Below, piece after piece: positions 24,095 to 33,413 of a DNA stretch of 51,150 nucleotides. A program made the position numbers and the translations under genes. The first letter of the stretch is position 1. Each line of letters begins with the position of its first letter. Origin of the DNA: Dehalococcoidia bacterium. GTDB lineage: Bacteria; Chloroflexota; Dehalococcoidia; SZUA-161. Where the stretch lies: positions 1 through 51,150 of the forward strand of contig JACWAE010000063.1 of the NCBI GenBank assembly GCA_014874385.1, in the 5' to 3' direction. The notes under the pieces are model-generated. The model worked only from the letters and a program-made list of their open reading frames with translations. It ran no database searches and was not told where the DNA came from.

Positions 24095-25813
24095 CTACAA
24101 GTTGCTCGTTTCCTGCGAACCTGTCCTAACCCTGACCTTGTTCCTGGGGGCCTCGATGATTTCAGCCAGAGTGCAGCCCGGGGCTACCATGGGATAGATA
24201 TTCTCCTCCGGCTCAACCACGAAATCGATGAGGAACGGGCCGTCATGTTCCATAGCCCTCTGGATGGCGGCAACAACGAGCTTTTTGTCGGTTACCCTGA
24301 GCCCTGCCACTCCATAGGCTTCGGCTACTTTAACAAAGTCAGGATTGATTAGAGGCGTAGCCACATAGTTCTTCTTGTAAAACAACTCCTGCCATTGTCT
24401 TACCATGCCCAGGAAGCCGTTGTTGAGGATGGCAATCTTCACAGCGATATTGTCCTGAGCCGCTGTGGCCAACTCTTGAATAGTCATCTGGAAACCGCCG
24501 TCTCCGGCGATAGCCCATACAGTCTCATCGGGTTTTCCTACCTTGGCCCCGATGGCTGCGGGCAACTCGAAGCCCATCGTACCCAATCCTCCGGATGAGA
24601 TCAAGGTATTGGGCTTGTTGTACCAGAAGTGCTGCGCTGCCCACATCTGATTCTGACCCACACCGGTAACGATAATGGCATTACCCCGGGTGACTTCGTA
24701 AATCTTTCTAATCACGAATTGCGGCAGAAGTTCATCGCATTCACGAATGACGACTGCAGGGTGATCACGGCGCCATTCCTCGACCTGCTCTATCCAATCA
24801 AGGTGCGTCTGGACAACAACTTGCTTGTTCAATTCGCGGAGCACGTGCCTCACGTCGCCTACGATGGGCACGTCCACTCTCACATTCTTGCCGATCTCTG
24901 CGGGGTCTATGTCTATGTGTATGATTTGAGCGTGTGGCGCGAAACCGCTTACTTTACCGGTTGCCCTGTCGTCAAACCTCATCCCGATAGCGATAACCAG
25001 GTCGGCAGAACACACAGCCAGGTTGGCATAAGCCATGCCGTGCATGCCTATCATGCCCAGGCTGAGTATGTGGTCTTCAGGGAAGCAGCCGATTCCCAAT
25101 AGTGTGGTAATTACCGGGATTTGCGCTTTCTCTGCCAATTCCTTGAGTTCAGGAAAAGCGCCTGATATGATAACTCCTCTCCCTGCGAGGATGACAGGTT
25201 TTTTTGACTCGTTTATGAGGTTTGCAGCTTTTTTCACCTGGGAGGGATGTCCCTTAAGAATAGGCTTGTAACCGCTTATGTTGACCTTTTCCGGGTAATG
25301 AAAATTCGCTTCCTCGACAAACACATCTCGCGGTATGTCTATGAGGACTGGCCCCGGCCTTCCGGTTCTGGCGATGTGGAACGCTTCCTTAACCACAGTG
25401 GCCAACTCCTCTGCCTTAAGCACCAGATAATTGTGCTTGGTTATGGGGACAGTGATGCCCGTGATATCAATCTCCTGGAAGGCATCCTTGCCGATAAACG
25501 GTCTGGCTACCTGCCCCGTGATGGCAATAACCGGTGAGGAGTCCAGGTGAGCGTTGGCTATGCCGGTTACCAGGTTGCAGGCACCGGGACCCGAAGTTGC
25601 CAGGCAGACTCCCACTTTACCGGTAGCCCTGGCATAGCCATCGGCTGCGTGAGCCGCGCCCTGCTCATGGCGCACCAAGATGTGCCGTAACTGTGGGTAT
25701 TGGGGTAGGGTGTCATACAAAGGAAGCACGGAGCCTCCGGGGAAGCCGAAGATAACCTCTACCCCCTCCTTCACCAGGCTTTCACACAGAATTTGGGCAC
25801 CTGTACGTTTCAT
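24095..25813 (-). CDS. ilvB: Acetolactate synthase catalytic subunit
   Basis: 572 residues. Thiamine-diphosphate enzyme; joins two pyruvates, or pyruvate with 2-oxobutyrate. The catalytic Glu is in LVRHEQGAAHAADGYARATG (about residue 49); VGVCLATSGPGACNLVTGIA follows. FAD-site region IGMRFDDRATGKVSGFA. The TPP pyrophosphate and Mg motif is AGDGGFQMTIQELATA...NNGFLGMVRQWQ. The C-terminal section ends with PMVAPGCTLAEII, all as in anabolic AHAS large subunits. Starts 9 bases after the ilvD stop. Confidence 0.95.
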   Translation of the reverse strand: MKRTGAQILCESLVKEGVEVIFGFPGGSVLPLYDTLPQYPQLRHILVRHEQGAAHAADGYARATGKVGVCLATSGPGACNLVTGIANAHLDSSPVIAITGQVARPFIGKDAFQEIDITGITVPITKHNYLVLKAEELATVVKEAFHIARTGRPGPVLIDIPRDVFVEEANFHYPEKVNISGYKPILKGHPSQVKKAANLINESKKPVILAGRGVIISGAFPELKELAEKAQIPVITTLLGIGCFPEDHILSLGMIGMHGMAYANLAVCSADLVIAIGMRFDDRATGKVSGFAPHAQIIHIDIDPAEIGKNVRVDVPIVGDVRHVLRELNKQVVVQTHLDWIEQVEEWRRDHPAVVIRECDELLPQFVIRKIYEVTRGNAIIVTGVGQNQMWAAQHFWYNKPNTLISSGGLGTMGFELPAAIGAKVGKPDETVWAIAGDGGFQMTIQELATAAQDNIAVKIAILNNGFLGMVRQWQELFYKKNYVATPLINPDFVKVAEAYGVAGLRVTDKKLVVAAIQRAMEHDGPFLIDFVVEPEENIYPMVAPGCTLAEIIEAPRNKVRVRTGSQETSNL

Positions 25814-25822
25814 GGCGGGCTC

Positions 25823-27478
25823 CTATTTGAACACTGCCCCGGTTGATGCCGAGGTCACCTTTTCTATATATCTCCTTAAATATCCTGTCTTTATCTTGGG
25901 CTGGAATCTGGGCACCTGGGATAGCCGCTGGGCGATCTGCTTATCGCTGAGCTCTACATCTATTCTATTATGGGGGATATCTATCTTTATGCGGTCTCCG
26001 TCCCGCAAGGCAGCGATAGGGCCTCTCTCCGCCGCCTCAGGGGAGACGTGGCCGATAGCAGCGCCTCTGGTAGCTCCGGAGAAGCGTCCGTCAGTTATCA
26101 GCGCCACTTCCTTGTCCAGCCCCATCCCTGCGATGAGCGAGGTCGGGGTAAGCATCTCGGGCATGCCCGGCCCGCCTTTGGGCCCTTCGTAGCGTATGAC
26201 TACCACATCCCCTGAGCTTATCAAACCTGCCATTATCGCCTTGGTGGCTTCGTCCTCCGAGTTGAAAACCCTTGCCGGGCCTCGGTGCACCATCATCTCG
26301 GGAACCACGGCAGCGCTCTTCACCACAGCGCCCTTCGGCGCCAGATTGCCGAAAAGAATGCTCAGGCCGCCTCTGGGAGAGTAAGGATTCGACAGAGGCC
26401 GTATAACCTTATTGTCCTTTACCTTTGCGCCGGCGATGACCTTACCCAGCGTTTTGCCCGACGCTGTCTGGGCTCCCAGATTCAACTGATTCCTGAGCTG
26501 GTTCATCAACGCGGGGATACCTCCGGCGAGGTCGAGGTCTTCCAGGTGATACTCACCTGAGGGCCTTATCTTCGAAAGATGGGGCGTGCTCTGGCTTATC
26601 TTGTTTATCGCTTTTAAAGAGAAATCAATCTCTGCCTCATGCGCCAGCGCCATCAGGTGCAGCACGGAGTTAGTGCTGCCTCCCAAAGCCATATCCACCA
26701 CGAAGGCGTTATAGATGGAATCCTCCGTGATGATGTCGAGTGGACAGATTTCCTTTGCCAGGAGTTCCATGACCTTTCTGCCTGCCTCTTTAGCCAGATG
26801 TATCCTTCTGGCATCGACTGCGGGGATGGTGCCGTTGCCGGGAAGCGCCATACCCAGCGCCTCGGTTAGGCAGTTCATAGTATTGGCGGTGAACATTCCG
26901 GAGCAACTGCCGCATCCCGGGCAGGCCCTCTCCTCGATTTCCTCTAATTCTGCCAGGGTCATATCTCCTTTAGTTACCTTGCCTACCGCTTCGAAGACGC
27001 TGTTCAGGTCGACTATGCTCTTGTTACCGAGATGTCCGGCCAGCATGGGACCGCCGCTGACAAAGATGGAAGGGATGTTAAGCCTCACCGCAGCCATCAG
27101 CATCCCCGGGATAATCTTGTCGCAGTTGGGGATGAACACCAGGGCATCGAAGCCGTGAGCCTGCACCATGATCTCAATAGAATCGGCGATGAGCTCCCGG
27201 CTGGGCAGGCTGTACCTCATGCCGATATGCCCCATAGCTATACCATCGCAGACTCCGATAGTATCGAACTCGAGCGGAGTCCCGCCAGCGCTATATACAC
27301 CTGCCTTCACCGCCTCGGCGATGTTTCTTAGGTGAATATGGCCGGGGATAACCTCATTGAAGCTGTTCACAATCCCGATGAGGGGCTGCTCTATCTCCTT
27401 GGAGGTCAACCCCAGGGCCCGGAACAGCGTCCTATGCGGAGCGCGCTCGACACCCTGCTTTACAACATCGCTTCTCAT
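25823..27478 (-). CDS. ilvD: Dihydroxy-acid dehydratase
   Basis: 551 residues from the ATG at 27478, preceded by TGGGGGA; the frame stays open upstream to 27583 but that part overlaps the promoter and terminator and is rejected as coding. Fe-S enzyme of valine, isoleucine and pantothenate synthesis. Cluster residues are in [15 protein letters not shown] and [56 protein letters not shown] and the final [13 protein letters not shown] block are conserved. First gene of the ilv-leu cluster. Confidence 0.95.
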   Translation of the reverse strand: MRSDVVKQGVERAPHRTLFRALGLTSKEIEQPLIGIVNSFNEVIPGHIHLRNIAEAVKAGVYSAGGTPLEFDTIGVCDGIAMGHIGMRYSLPSRELIADSIEIMVQAHGFDALVFIPNCDKIIPGMLMAAVRLNIPSIFVSGGPMLAGHLGNKSIVDLNSVFEAVGKVTKGDMTLAELEEIEERACPGCGSCSGMFTANTMNCLTEALGMALPGNGTIPAVDARRIHLAKEAGRKVMELLAKEICPLDIITEDSIYNAFVVDMALGGSTNSVLHLMALAHEAEIDFSLKAINKISQSTPHLSKIRPSGEYHLEDLDLAGGIPALMNQLRNQLNLGAQTASGKTLGKVIAGAKVKDNKVIRPLSNPYSPRGGLSILFGNLAPKGAVVKSAAVVPEMMVHRGPARVFNSEDEATKAIMAGLISSGDVVVIRYEGPKGGPGMPEMLTPTSLIAGMGLDKEVALITDGRFSGATRGAAIGHVSPEAAERGPIAALRDGDRIKIDIPHNRIDVELSDKQIAQRLSQVPRFQPKIKTGYLRRYIEKVTSASTGAVFK

Positions 27479-27501
27479 ATTGTCCCCCAGGATGTAATAA
27501 C

Positions 27502-27523
27502 TAAAAACCGCCCCCTCGGGGCG
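27502..27523 (-). terminator. Attenuator-like intrinsic terminator in the ilvD leader
   Basis: On the minus strand CGCCCC-GAG-GGGGCG forms a 6-bp GC stem followed by GTTTTTAG, about 25 bases before the ilvD start and about 25 bases after the predicted transcription start. A second small hairpin (27529-27546, TAGTCTTG/CAGGACTA) lies directly 5' of it. Confidence 0.65.
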
Positions 27524-27554
27524 AAAGCTAGTCCTGTTCAAGACTATTACGGTG

Positions 27555-27583
27555 ATTAAACCATAGGATACTACAAGTGTCAA
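27555..27583 (-). promoter_or_regulatory. Promoter of the ilvD-ilvB-ilvN-ilvC-leu cluster
   Basis: Minus strand TTGACA (27578-27583), 17-base spacer, TTTAAT (27555-27560). Predicted start near 27548, giving a leader of about 70 bases with two hairpins. Confidence 0.7.
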
Positions 27584-27630
27584 GGGAAATGCAAGCCAGA
27601 TAGAGCATATCTACCATGTTTAACCATACA

Positions 27631-27659
27631 TTGACTTTAGGCCATATATCGTGTAGGAT
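27631..27659 (+). promoter_or_regulatory. Promoter of the SANT-PRTase-SLOG island
   Basis: TTGACT (27631-27636), 17-base spacer, TAGGAT (27654-27659). Divergent from the ilvD promoter with about 48 bases between the two -35 boxes. Transcription would begin near 27667, about 54 bases before the first ATG. Confidence 0.6.
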
Positions 27660-27720
27660 TTATCCATGCGGGTAATGCTAGAAACTGAGTTTTGATATTT
27701 TCGAAGGAAGGAGAGTAGTC

Positions 27721-28080
27721 ATGAATTTAATAGAATCAATAAGAATTGTTGAACTTCTTGCGAATGGTGTTAATCCTCAAACCGGTGAAGTATTCCCAAT
27801 GGACAGCCCTTATCAGAATGCTCAAACTATTCGAGCATTGTTCACGGCTCTTAGGGCTCTGGAGGGACAAAAGTCAACAAAAAAACGTAAGCAGTCGTTA
27901 CCACTTAATGCAGGAAATCCTTGGACCAGCGAAGAAGAGCAATGCCTTGTAAGCAAGTTCGATGCTGGAACACCGATTGAAGATTTAGCTAGGTTGCATG
28001 GGCGAACGCCTGTAGCGATTACGTCTAGGCTGGTAAAACTGGGGACGATTGAACCCCATCCTCGAAATGTGAACACTTAA
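27721..28080 (+). CDS. SANT/Myb-like helix-turn-helix protein
   Basis: 119 residues. The N-terminal part is helical (IESIRIVELLANGVNPQTGE). Residues ~68-108 read WTSEEEQCLVSKFDAGTPIE then DLARLHGRTPVAITSRLVKL, the pattern of a bacterial SANT/Myb-like three-helix DNA-binding domain. GGAGAG lies 6 bases before the ATG. AT-richer than the flanking metabolic operons. Probably a small DNA-binding regulator or specificity factor for the two genes that follow; that role is inference. An 80-base gap separates it from the PRTase. Confidence 0.7.
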   Translation: MNLIESIRIVELLANGVNPQTGEVFPMDSPYQNAQTIRALFTALRALEGQKSTKKRKQSLPLNAGNPWTSEEEQCLVSKFDAGTPIEDLARLHGRTPVAITSRLVKLGTIEPHPRNVNT

Positions 28081-28160
28081 AAAGGCGTCACTGATGCTGT
28101 GGTGCTATTTAAATATGAGTAAGTTTGAATATTACGCTGAATTCAGGAGGTAAGTTGATA

Positions 28161-28763
28161 ATGGTCAATATATCTCCTTTAAAAATCACGGGCAACTGGT
28201 TCCAGGGTTTTGTCTTAGATGTGCATACTATCAGCAGCACATTACTGGGATATAATGAGTATGGGCACGAGGTTTTTGACACGAAAAGGAGCGAATTAGG
28301 CGAGTTGCTGTACAAGCTGAAGTATGGGCAAGGCAAATCTGTTTTGAGTGAAATAGTGGAAGCTGCAATTTATTTTATCAGTCACAAGTGGGGCATTTCC
28401 AAAGTTCTGAATTGTATAATACCGATTCCGCCTTCTAATATTTCTAGAGCTTTTCAACCCGTATCGGAGATAGCAAGAGGTATAGGATCTCGTTTAGGCA
28501 TTCCAACATATGAAAAGGCTTTGACGAAAATCAAGGAAACCCCTGAACTTAAGGATGTTTACGAATACGAGAAGAGGCTCGACTTTCTCAAGGATGCTTT
28601 TACTGCTGACCCTCATCTGATCAAAGGTAAGAATGTATTACTGTTCGATGACTTGTATAGATCTGGTGCTACACTTAATGTTGTATCTCAGGTTTTGTAT
28701 CAAGAAGGAAAGGCTGGTAAGATATATGTACTGGTGTTAACGAGGACTAGGAGTAAATCATGA
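28161..28763 (+). CDS. ComF-like phosphoribosyltransferase-fold protein
   Basis: 200 residues from the ATG at 28161, which has AGGAGGT about 10 bases upstream; an earlier ATG-like start at 28125 is less supported. The PRPP-binding loop is clear: VLLFDDLYRSGATL at about 159-172. The first half has LLYKLKYGQGKS and an IIPIPPSNISRAFQPVSEIA stretch like the ComFC/GntX family (the KY, P-x-P and R-x-F-N/Q positions). It lacks the N-terminal Cys zinc finger of ComFC. Its stop overlaps the next start by 4 bases. Substrate unknown; the family transfers or binds phosphoribosyl groups. Confidence 0.8.
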   Translation: MVNISPLKITGNWFQGFVLDVHTISSTLLGYNEYGHEVFDTKRSELGELLYKLKYGQGKSVLSEIVEAAIYFISHKWGISKVLNCIIPIPPSNISRAFQPVSEIARGIGSRLGIPTYEKALTKIKETPELKDVYEYEKRLDFLKDAFTADPHLIKGKNVLLFDDLYRSGATLNVVSQVLYQEGKAGKIYVLVLTRTRSKS

Positions 28764-29326
28764 CGAAGGTATTTATAGGTGGTTCAAGAAGAGTGCCAAG
28801 GCTCAATAGATATGTTAGGAATAGAATAGACAAAATTATTGAGCGAGGATGTACTATATTATTGGGTGACGCAAATGGTGTAGATAAGTCAGTACAAAGT
28901 TACCTTTTCGGAAGAAACTATAAGAATGTTGTCGTCTTTTGTGCAGGTAATGAATGTAGAAACAACATTGGGCACTGGGAGACTAGGCATATAAGAGTAG
29001 ATCGAAGGAAGAAAGATTCTGACTATTATTCTGCTAAAGACTTGGAAATGATTAGGGAGGCAGACTATGGGTTTATGATATGGGATATTAAAAGCAAGGG
29101 GACTAGGGAAAATATCCTGAATTTACTAAAAGAGAATAAGAAAACGATAGTGTATTTAACTCCAAAAAAGTCCTTTCATACACTTACTGGCTTAGCGGAT
29201 GTTAAGGAACTTCTGAACATGTGTAACACCACATATCAACATAAGTTTGAAGACATGTTCAGTATATTGGGGGGAGACGAAAAAGAAGGAAAGGAAGAAT
29301 CTCAGAGAGTGTTGGATTCTGTTTAA
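28760..29326 (+). CDS. SLOG-fold (LOG/DprA-like superfamily) protein
   Basis: 188 residues. Rossmann-like start with VFIGGSRRVPRLN (7-16) and LLGDANGVDKSV at about 35-45, the two glycine-rich loops expected for YspA-like SLOG nucleotide-binding proteins. EADYGFMIWDIKSKGTRENI follows, resembling the conserved Trp-Asp-x-x-S-x-G-T signature. The last 50 residues are Lys/Glu-rich and variable. Genes of this type occur scattered in bacteria and are usually annotated hypothetical; SLOG domains are thought to sense or process nucleotides, including in conflict systems. Coupled by ATGA overlap to the PRTase, so the two products probably act together. Confidence 0.75.
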   Translation: MTKVFIGGSRRVPRLNRYVRNRIDKIIERGCTILLGDANGVDKSVQSYLFGRNYKNVVVFCAGNECRNNIGHWETRHIRVDRRKKDSDYYSAKDLEMIREADYGFMIWDIKSKGTRENILNLLKENKKTIVYLTPKKSFHTLTGLADVKELLNMCNTTYQHKFEDMFSILGGDEKEGKEESQRVLDSV

Positions 29327-29389
29327 CCTAATAAATAATGCGATTCGTTAATATGAAACTAGTTGACCCTACGAGAAATCGCTATCTAC

Positions 29390-30283
29390 CTACGATCTCT
29401 TCTTGCCTTTTTTCGAAGCCAGCACTTTCTGCATGGTGCTGCCTATCTCCGCCGGATTCTTGGTCACGTTAACCCCTGCCGCAGCAAGGGCATCCATCTT
29501 GTCCTGTGCTCTGCCCGATGCCCCCGTGATGATGGCTCCGGCGTGGCCCATGCGCCTGCCCGGAGGTGCGCTAGCCCCGGCGATGAAGGCGACCACAGGT
29601 TTGGTCATCTTATTCTTGATGAACTCCGCCGCTCGCTGTTCCTGGTTGCCACCGATCTCGCCGATAAGCACCACTGCCTCAGTATCGGGGTCTTTCTGGA
29701 ACAGCTCCAACGCGTCCACGAAGACTGTGCCGATGATGGGGTCGCCGCCCAGGCCGATACAGGTCGTCTGACCGATGCCCAGCGTGGTCAACTGGCTCAC
29801 TGCCTCATAGGTAAGGGTTCCGCTCCGTGAGATCACACCGACATTCCCCTTGAGGAAGATATCGCCGCTCATGATGCCCACCTTGCACTTGCCTGCGGAA
29901 AGCAGGCCGGGGCAGTTGGGGCCGATGAGACGAGTCCCTTTTTGCTTCAGATAGTTGCTGACCATGACCATATCCAGCGTGGGGATGCCCTCTGTTATGC
30001 AGACGATGAGCGGTATGCCGGCGTCGGCAGCCTCCAATATGGCGTCGGCAGCGAACGCAGCCGGGACAAAGATGATGCTGGTATTGGCCCCCGTCTCGGC
30101 CACCGCTCGCTCCACAGTGTTGAACACAGGTACCTCGTCCATTTTGGTGCCGCCCTTGCCAGGGGTGACGCCTGCCACTACCTTGGTGCCATATTCGATG
30201 CAGCGGCGTGTGTGGAAGCTCCCCTCGCCGCCGGTTATGCCCTGCACTAAAAGTCTGGTCTTTTCGTCAATCAGAATACTCAC
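29390..30283 (-). CDS. sucD: Succinate-CoA ligase alpha subunit
   Basis: 297 residues. Carries the CoA site and the phospho-His. [48 protein letters not shown] and the catalytic-His region [15 protein letters not shown] are all intact. The nucleotide-linked reaction interconverts succinyl-CoA and succinate. The start overlaps sucC by 4 bases, so the pair is translationally coupled. Converges on the SLOG gene 63 bases away. Confidence 0.94.
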   Translation of the reverse strand: MSILIDEKTRLLVQGITGGEGSFHTRRCIEYGTKVVAGVTPGKGGTKMDEVPVFNTVERAVAETGANTSIIFVPAAFAADAILEAADAGIPLIVCITEGIPTLDMVMVSNYLKQKGTRLIGPNCPGLLSAGKCKVGIMSGDIFLKGNVGVISRSGTLTYEAVSQLTTLGIGQTTCIGLGGDPIIGTVFVDALELFQKDPDTEAVVLIGEIGGNQEQRAAEFIKNKMTKPVVAFIAGASAPPGRRMGHAGAIITGASGRAQDKMDALAAAGVNVTKNPAEIGSTMQKVLASKKGKKRS

Positions 30284-31461
30284 GATACACCTCGTTGGGA
30301 TTTATTCGCTGCCGCCACTGCCTTCTGCGCAGCCTCACGGAAGCTATTGGCTCTGATAAGCTTCAAGCCTGACTCGTCCAGTATTTTGTTGCCCTGGGCA
30401 ACATTAGTGCCCGCCAACCGGACGACTACAGGCACTTTTATCTCCATCTTCTGGTGCGCGGTGACCAGACCCTGGGCGATGACATCTGTGCGCGCCATGC
30501 CGCCGAAGATGTTTATCAACATCGCCTTGACGTCGGGGTCCGAGTTGATAATCCCTATTGCCCGGACCACGCGCTCGGAATCGTTGATAGTGCCGATGTC
30601 GAGGAAGTTCGCAGCGTTACCGCCTTCCTGCCTCAGCAGGTCCAGCACAGCCATAGCCAGTCCGGCGCCATTGACCAGACAGCCAATGCTGCCATCCAGC
30701 TTGATATAGTTTTCGATGCCTTTGCTCTTGGCCTCTACCTCGAGGGGGTCTTCCTGGGCGATATCGCGCAGAGCCTCGACGGTCTTCTGGCGGTACAGAG
30801 CATTATCGTCAAAGTTGAGCTTGGCATCCGCTGCCAGTACTCTGCCATCGGCGGTGACGACCAGCGGATTTATCTCGGCGAGGGAGCAGTCCTTAGCCTG
30901 GAACAGCTTATAGAGGTTTGCTATCAGCTCTGTAGCGGCTTTCATTTGCTCCGGAGCCAGGTTCAGGCCATAAGCCAGTTTCCGTGCCAGAAAGGTGCGG
31001 ACGCCTACGCCTGGAGAGACATAGGCTTTCAATATCTTCTCGGGTGTTGTCCGGGCTACCTCCTCGATGTCCATGCCGCCGGCCTCGCTGGCCATGATGA
31101 CGGGCATGCCCGCGACGCCGTCGATAACTATGCTCAAATAGAGCTCGCGCTTAATGTCGATGGCTTCCTCGACGAGGACAGCGTTGATTGGCACACCCTG
31201 AGGGCCGGTCTGGTGAGTGACAAGTTTGGAGCCGAGCAGCTTCTGAGCAGCCTGCTCCGCCTCATCGGGTGAAGAGACGACCTTGATGCCGCCAGCCTTG
31301 CCGCGTCCTCCGGCGTGGACCTGTGCCTTGACCACAACCTTATCGCCGAGGTCGGAAGCTATTTTCTTTGCTTCGGCGGGTGTTCTGGCCATGCTGCCGC
31401 GGGGGACAGGCACGCCGAACTCGGCCATGAGTTGCTTCGCCTGGTATTCATGGGCTTTCAT
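30280..31461 (-). CDS. sucC: Succinate-CoA ligase beta subunit (ADP-forming type)
   Basis: 393 residues. ATP-grasp nucleotide site and succinate site. [66 protein letters not shown] and [14 protein letters not shown] are typical, and [14 protein letters not shown] lies near the C-terminus. AAAGGAG lies about 9 bases before the ATG. First gene of sucCD. Specificity for ADP or GDP cannot be read off reliably. Confidence 0.95.
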   Translation of the reverse strand: MKAHEYQAKQLMAEFGVPVPRGSMARTPAEAKKIASDLGDKVVVKAQVHAGGRGKAGGIKVVSSPDEAEQAAQKLLGSKLVTHQTGPQGVPINAVLVEEAIDIKRELYLSIVIDGVAGMPVIMASEAGGMDIEEVARTTPEKILKAYVSPGVGVRTFLARKLAYGLNLAPEQMKAATELIANLYKLFQAKDCSLAEINPLVVTADGRVLAADAKLNFDDNALYRQKTVEALRDIAQEDPLEVEAKSKGIENYIKLDGSIGCLVNGAGLAMAVLDLLRQEGGNAANFLDIGTINDSERVVRAIGIINSDPDVKAMLINIFGGMARTDVIAQGLVTAHQKMEIKVPVVVRLAGTNVAQGNKILDESGLKLIRANSFREAAQKAVAAANKSQRGVS

Positions 31462-31680
31462 ACTCCATTCTCCTTTGGTCTATTTCAGAATTACATATTC
31501 GAGGAATTTCGTATGCTGGTAAATCTTGGGGCTCTGAATCGAATGAAAGTGCTTGATGAAGTGAGAGGGTATTTCAGGGTAGAGTTTATCGAAGCAAACA
31601 GACACGCCGATATATTAGCACATGTGATGCCGAGGCGCAATTGACCTTTTGGCCTGTCAGCCTTGAGATTGAAGGCGGTT

Positions 31681-31936
31681 GTAGGGGCAGGTTTGAAACC
31701 CGCCCTACGCTAGTTATCTATCTCCCCCTTTCATAAAGAAGGATTAGGAGTTGACTTAATCCATTCGCTCGGTTCCTGCATGTGAGCATTAAGCGAGCCA
31801 TTTATCTCCCCCTTTTATAAAGGGGGATTAAGGGGGATTACGGGTTGGTTTAATTCGTTCGCCCTGAGCCCTTCGGCGAACTCAGGACAGGCTTGACGAA
31901 GGGCCGTTCATGGTTCGACGGGCTCACCACGCATGG
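31681..31936. repeat. Repeat-filled intergenic region before tRNA-His
   Basis: Holds a GTAGGGGCAGGTTTG/AAACCCGCCCTAC palindrome (31681-31708) and two copies of a CTCCCCCTTTnATAAAG...GGATTA hairpin (about 31722-31760 and 31804-31850). A full copy of the CTTCGACAGGCTC-family repeat follows (31856-31936). No gene seen in the ~500 bases between sucC and tRNA-His. Confidence 0.65.
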
Positions 31937-31964
31937 CAAAAAAAACATCTCAACGGACTTTGCC

Positions 31965-31994
31965 TTGACTACAAGCCGAATTGAATGCTACAAT
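31965..31994 (+). promoter_or_regulatory. Promoter of tRNA-His
   Basis: TTGACT (31965-31970), 18-base spacer, TACAAT (31989-31994). The transcript would start about 30 bases before the tRNA. Confidence 0.6.
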
Positions 31995-32028
31995 TGCCTC
32001 GCTTGAAAGGCAGGAAACTGTCTGTTGT

Positions 32029-32106
32029 GGTGGGCGTAGCCGAGTGGTTTAAGGCGCCAGGTTGTGGCCCTGGAGAACGAGGGTTCGAATCCCTCCGCTC
32101 ACCCCA
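32029..32106 (+). tRNA. tRNA-His (GTG anticodon)
   Basis: Cloverleaf: acceptor GTGGGCG/CGCTCAC, D arm around GCCGAGTGGTTTAAGGC, anticodon stem CCAGG/CCTGG with loop TTGTGGC (anticodon GTG) and T arm GAGGG-TTCGAAT-CCCTC. An extra G at -1 (32029) faces C73, the histidine identity mark. The 3' CCA is encoded. Confidence 0.95.
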
Positions 32107-32272
32107 TGGTCTCGATTCGGGAATAAGGCTTTCTCCTCAAGAGCGATTAGGACACATCACAATCACCGCAACCCTTGATATTTCCGCTCATGTAACGCAC
32201 GAAATGCAAAAAAGGCAGCATTGCTTTTGACGAAGCCTTACGACAGGCTGATACTGAAAAGGAGAGGTCGCT

Positions 32273-32926
32273 GTGGATATATCAATCAAGCAGACAGTTG
32301 ATGCTCTCCTATTACAGAGGGACAGTAATGAACTACTCCGTTTGTGTCAAACAGATGAGCGTTACTGGCGTGCCTTACGACTATATCTTTATGAAACTGA
32401 CGAAAACCTGCGTTGGCCGGCAATTGAAGCGATTGCTGAATTGATGGGAAGGTGGTGGCATGAGAGTACTAGAGAGAGGGTACATGAATATATTAGAAGA
32501 CTATTGTGGCTGCTGAATGACGAATCCGGTGGTATGGGTTGGAGCGCACCTGAGGCTATTGCTGAGATGTGCGCGCGTATACCCGAACTGTTGGAACCAT
32601 ACGGTCATATAATGATTTCGTACATCTTGAAGGGACAAGGTTTACTTAATGGCAGCTTGTGGGCGATAGGGCGCCTGGGCAAACAGGTCAAGGAAGTACT
32701 TTGCGTAGACCAGGTCAAAGTTCTGGCTGCCTTTGATAAGGATGAGCCTGAGACTTTAGCACTTGCGGCTTGGGCAATGGGAGAAACAGACTTTGCCCCG
32801 GCTGTGCCGAATCTAGCGATGCTCAGAGACAGGAAAGAGATAGTACGGATTTACATTGATGGTCATTTCCAGGAAAAGTCTCTGGGGAACTGGGCGAATG
32901 AGGCCGTCGCTAAAATTTGCAGATAA
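32273..32926 (+). CDS. HEAT-repeat protein (DVU0298-like family)
   Basis: 217 residues from a GTG start at 32273 with GGAGAGG about 6 bases upstream. Repeated helical pairs with LRWPAIEAIAELMGRWW and WLLNDESGGMGWSAPEAIAEMC, typical of a small HEAT-repeat family annotated after Desulfovibrio DVU0298. A later repeat is LAAWAMGETDFAPAVPNLAML. No catalytic motif or membrane segment. It likely serves as a binding scaffold; the partner is unknown. Stands alone between two tRNA genes. Confidence 0.75.
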   Translation: MDISIKQTVDALLLQRDSNELLRLCQTDERYWRALRLYLYETDENLRWPAIEAIAELMGRWWHESTRERVHEYIRRLLWLLNDESGGMGWSAPEAIAEMCARIPELLEPYGHIMISYILKGQGLLNGSLWAIGRLGKQVKEVLCVDQVKVLAAFDKDEPETLALAAWAMGETDFAPAVPNLAMLRDRKEIVRIYIDGHFQEKSLGNWANEAVAKICR

Positions 32927-32959
32927 AGTCAGCTGAATTATCAGTGATGTTAGCAACGC

Positions 32960-32988
32960 TAGACATAATTCCCCAAGCGGGGTATAAT
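32960..32988 (+). promoter_or_regulatory. Promoter of tRNA-Arg
   Basis: TAGACA (32960-32965), 17-base spacer, TATAAT (32983-32988), 11 bases before the tRNA. Confidence 0.75.
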
Positions 32989-32999
32989 TCTGAACGTAA

Positions 33000-33076
33000 G
33001 CGCCCGTAGCTCAGCGGATCAGAGCATTGGTCTTCGGAACCAAGGGTCGAGGGTTCGAATCCCTCCGGGCGCGCCA
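33000..33076 (+). tRNA. tRNA-Arg (TCG anticodon)
   Basis: Acceptor GCGCCCG/CGGGCGC, anticodon stem TTGGT/ACCAA with loop CTTCGGA (anticodon TCG, reads CGA), T arm GAGGG-TTCGAAT-CCCTC, discriminator G and an encoded CCA. Confidence 0.95.
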
Positions 33077-33413
33077 CTATTTAAGCGAGAGTTATTAACA
33101 CCGGGTTTTCTGCTCCTACCTATTCTTGATTTCTACACCTCCTGAGAAGTTTTCCATACACCACCGACCTGTAGTGCTTTATGTTGTCCTCAAAAGTGCC
33201 CCCATTTATTTCAGTATTCATATATCTGTAAACAAGTACCCCTAAGTACATGCAAGTTTACCTTACCGCTAAATTTCACATTCGTGTAACTTTTTCGTCC
33301 CCCATTTTATGATTATTACATTTGAAACAGCTACGCTTTAGAAACAGCATGCTAACCAATTAGTATCTTTTTCGTTATATATTACGTAGAAGCAAAGAAA
33401 GGAGAATAAGAAA
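33077..33413. other. AT-rich intergenic region
   Basis: About 340 bases with no gene, repeat or RNA that I recognise. The final part (ATTAGTATC, TATATATT around 33360-33385) is promoter-like AT-rich sequence in front of the lipoprotein gene. Confidence 0.4.

Noticed and set aside
27479-27583. N-terminal extension of ilvD to the TTG at 27583
   Set aside because: It would overlap the promoter and the terminator; DHAD proteins start near the ATG at 27478.
31315-31644. 109-residue plus-strand frame over the sucC start
   Set aside because: Mostly antisense to sucC; the remainder has no family resemblance.
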